This document shows, one piece after another, positions 5,581-6,558 of a DNA stretch of 6,558 bases. Both the position numbers and the translations under genes were made by a program. The stretch lies in the NCBI GenBank assembly GCA_035506295.1, contig DATJPR010000172.1, positions 1-6,558 on the forward strand, given 5' to 3'. Origin of the DNA: DATJPR01 sp035506295. GTDB taxonomy: Bacteria > Bacteroidota > Ignavibacteria > UBA10030 > UBA6906. The notes beneath the pieces are model-generated. The model was not told where the DNA came from. It made no database searches and worked only from the letters and a program-made list of their open reading frames with translations. Each line of letters begins with the position of its first letter. The stretch's first letter is position 1.

Positions 5581-5997
5581 ATGAAAGCCCATTTTGCTAT
5601 GTTGATCGCCGTTGCGGCCATGTTCCTGACCAGCACCCTTTTTGTATCGCCGTATGCCGATGCGCAGAAGAAGCCAAAGCCGAAAACGAGCGTACAGCAA
5701 CAGAAGCCGAAGGAAGTGGAAGAAGAACAGACCGAAGCTGCGCCGGCACCGCCCGCGCCTCAGCCGGCGACGTCGATCTCAGGGGGCGTCCTGGATATCA
5801 TGAAGAAGTTCATCGGTCAGAAAACGAACCTTGGAACGCTGAAGAAAGTGAACAAAGAATTTATCGAGTTCGAAGACGATAACACGATCCTCACTGTTCC
5901 GGTGACCAACGTCCACTCTCTAAAACAGGTGACCGACAAGGACGAAAACGACAGCACCGTCGTCCGGCTTGAAGTCCGGTTGATCGCAAAAGACTGA
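5581..5997 (+). CDS. Small secreted protein of unknown function
   Basis: A 138-residue protein that I do not recognise. It begins with a Sec signal peptide: MKAH, a hydrophobic stretch (about 5-22), then SPYADA with a likely signal peptidase I cut after Ala28. There is no lipobox cysteine, so it should be released into the periplasm or beyond. The next part (29-67) is a disordered, charged linker: lysine/proline-rich (KKPKPK), then acidic (EVEEEQTE), then alanine/proline-rich (APAPPAPQP). The C-terminal part (about 69-138) alternates hydrophobic and polar residues. It has GTLKKVNKEFIEFEDD, TILTVPVTNVHSLK and a last strand VVRLEVRLI, a pattern compatible with a small beta-barrel of SH3 or Sm-like type (inference). 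The strong ribosome binding site suggests good expression. The urocanate hydratase gene follows 16 bases downstream, so they may share a transcript although no functional link is evident. Confidence 0.8.
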   Translation: MKAHFAMLIAVAAMFLTSTLFVSPYADAQKKPKPKTSVQQQKPKEVEEEQTEAAPAPPAPQPATSISGGVLDIMKKFIGQKTNLGTLKKVNKEFIEFEDDNTILTVPVTNVHSLKQVTDKDENDSTVVRLEVRLIAKD

Positions 5998-6013
5998 ACC
6001 AGGACATTCTCCA

Positions 6014-6558
6014 ATGAAGAACGGCGGAACAGTCGCCACAGCTCCAATACGGGCTCCGCGGGGGACGACGCTCTCCTGCAAAGGGTGGGTGCAGGAAGCG
6101 GCGATGCGCATGCTGATGAACAACCTCGACCCGGAGGTTGGGGAGAAGCCCGAACAGCTCATTGTGTATGGTGGCGCAGGGAAGGCTGCTCGAAATTGGG
6201 AATGTTATGAAGCCATCATTCGTTCACTCCGGCAGCTTGAGAACGACGAGACACTGCTTGTGCAGTCAGGGAAGCCGGTAGGAATATTCCGCACGCACGT
6301 CAACGCGCCCCGGGTCCTGATCTCCAATGCGATGCTCGTCCCGAAGTGGGCGACGTGGGATGAGTTCCGCAGGTTGGAGGCCTTGGGGCTGACGATGTAC
6401 GGGCAGATGACGGCGGGAAGCTGGATCTACATCGGAACGCAGGGAATTCTGCAGGGGACGTATGAGACGTTTGCAGCGGTAGCGGAACGATACTTCAAGG
6501 GGACGCTTGCTGGTCGGTTGCTGGTGACCGCCGGCCTCGGCGGCATGGGCGGCGCCCA
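6014..6558 (+). CDS. hutU: Urocanate hydratase (urocanase), N-terminal part (3' end outside window)
   Basis: The first 181 residues of a family whose members have about 550. Urocanate hydratase is the cytoplasmic, NAD+-dependent second step of histidine breakdown, converting urocanate to 4-imidazolone-5-propionate. Identity is clear from RAPRGTTLSCKGW (13-25), MLMNNLDPEV (33-42), VYGGAGKAARNWECYEAI (51-68), LLVQSGKPVGIFRTH (81-95), VPKWATWDEF (109-118), MYGQMTAGSWIYIGTQG (128-144) and the glycine-rich AGLGGMGGA (173-181). Gly53-Gly54, Gln131 and Gly177-Met-Gly179 correspond to the NAD+-binding positions known for the Pseudomonas enzyme. The ATG at 6014 is preceded by AGGA nine bases upstream and gives the usual N-terminus. 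No other histidine-utilisation gene is inside the window; the neighbours to the left are not part of that pathway. Confidence 0.96.
   Translation, partial: MKNGGTVATAPIRAPRGTTLSCKGWVQEAAMRMLMNNLDPEVGEKPEQLIVYGGAGKAARNWECYEAIIRSLRQLENDETLLVQSGKPVGIFRTHVNAPRVLISNAMLVPKWATWDEFRRLEALGLTMYGQMTAGSWIYIGTQGILQGTYETFAAVAERYFKGTLAGRLLVTAGLGGMGGA

Overview
The window comes from a bacterium with moderately GC-rich DNA and tightly packed genes. The best guess is a member of the Bacteroidota/Ignavibacteria side of the FCB superphylum. Three things point there: a promoter-like TTTG-N19-TATATTTG element upstream of the adenosine deaminase gene, which matches the Bacteroidota primary-sigma consensus; intergenic degenerate 7-base tandem repeats; and the general look of the proteins. 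The taxonomic call is an inference from these signs only. The genes look like chromosomal housekeeping and catabolic genes. No transposase, phage gene, tRNA, rRNA or CRISPR array is visible.

Layout, left to right. (1) The last 51 codons of a thiamine pyrophosphokinase, followed 26 bases later on the same strand by a complete sodium:solute symporter (184-1599). (2) A 128-base convergent intergenic region holding a 7-base degenerate tandem repeat and a C/T-rich tract. (3) On the minus strand, a complete NtrC-type sigma-54-dependent response regulator (1728-3092) with no sensor kinase beside it. (4) A compact divergent promoter region (about 3093-3292) with a strong sigma-70-like promoter facing the regulator, a Bacteroidota-type promoter facing right and an imperfect palindrome. 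(5) A rightward cluster of adenosine deaminase (3293-4408), a SixA-like phosphohistidine phosphatase (4454-5011) and an adenosine-specific kinase family protein (5008-5490); the last two share an ATGA stop/start overlap. (6) A 90-base gap with a second 7-base repeat array, then a small secreted protein of unknown function (5581-5997). (7) The first 181 codons of urocanate hydratase (from 6014), which runs off the right edge.

The most interesting part is the adenosine deaminase / SixA / adenosine-specific kinase cluster. The kinase family is known from an archaeal structure reported to carry a stable phosphohistidine and to be adenosine-specific, and SixA proteins remove phosphate from histidine. 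The overlap of the two genes suggests a kinase-phosphatase pair, with adenosine deaminase acting on the same nucleoside. This is a hypothesis from gene order and family knowledge and is not shown directly by the sequence. The urocanate hydratase points to histidine breakdown continuing to the right. The thiamine kinase next to a symporter suggests, weakly, that the symporter carries thiamine or a precursor.
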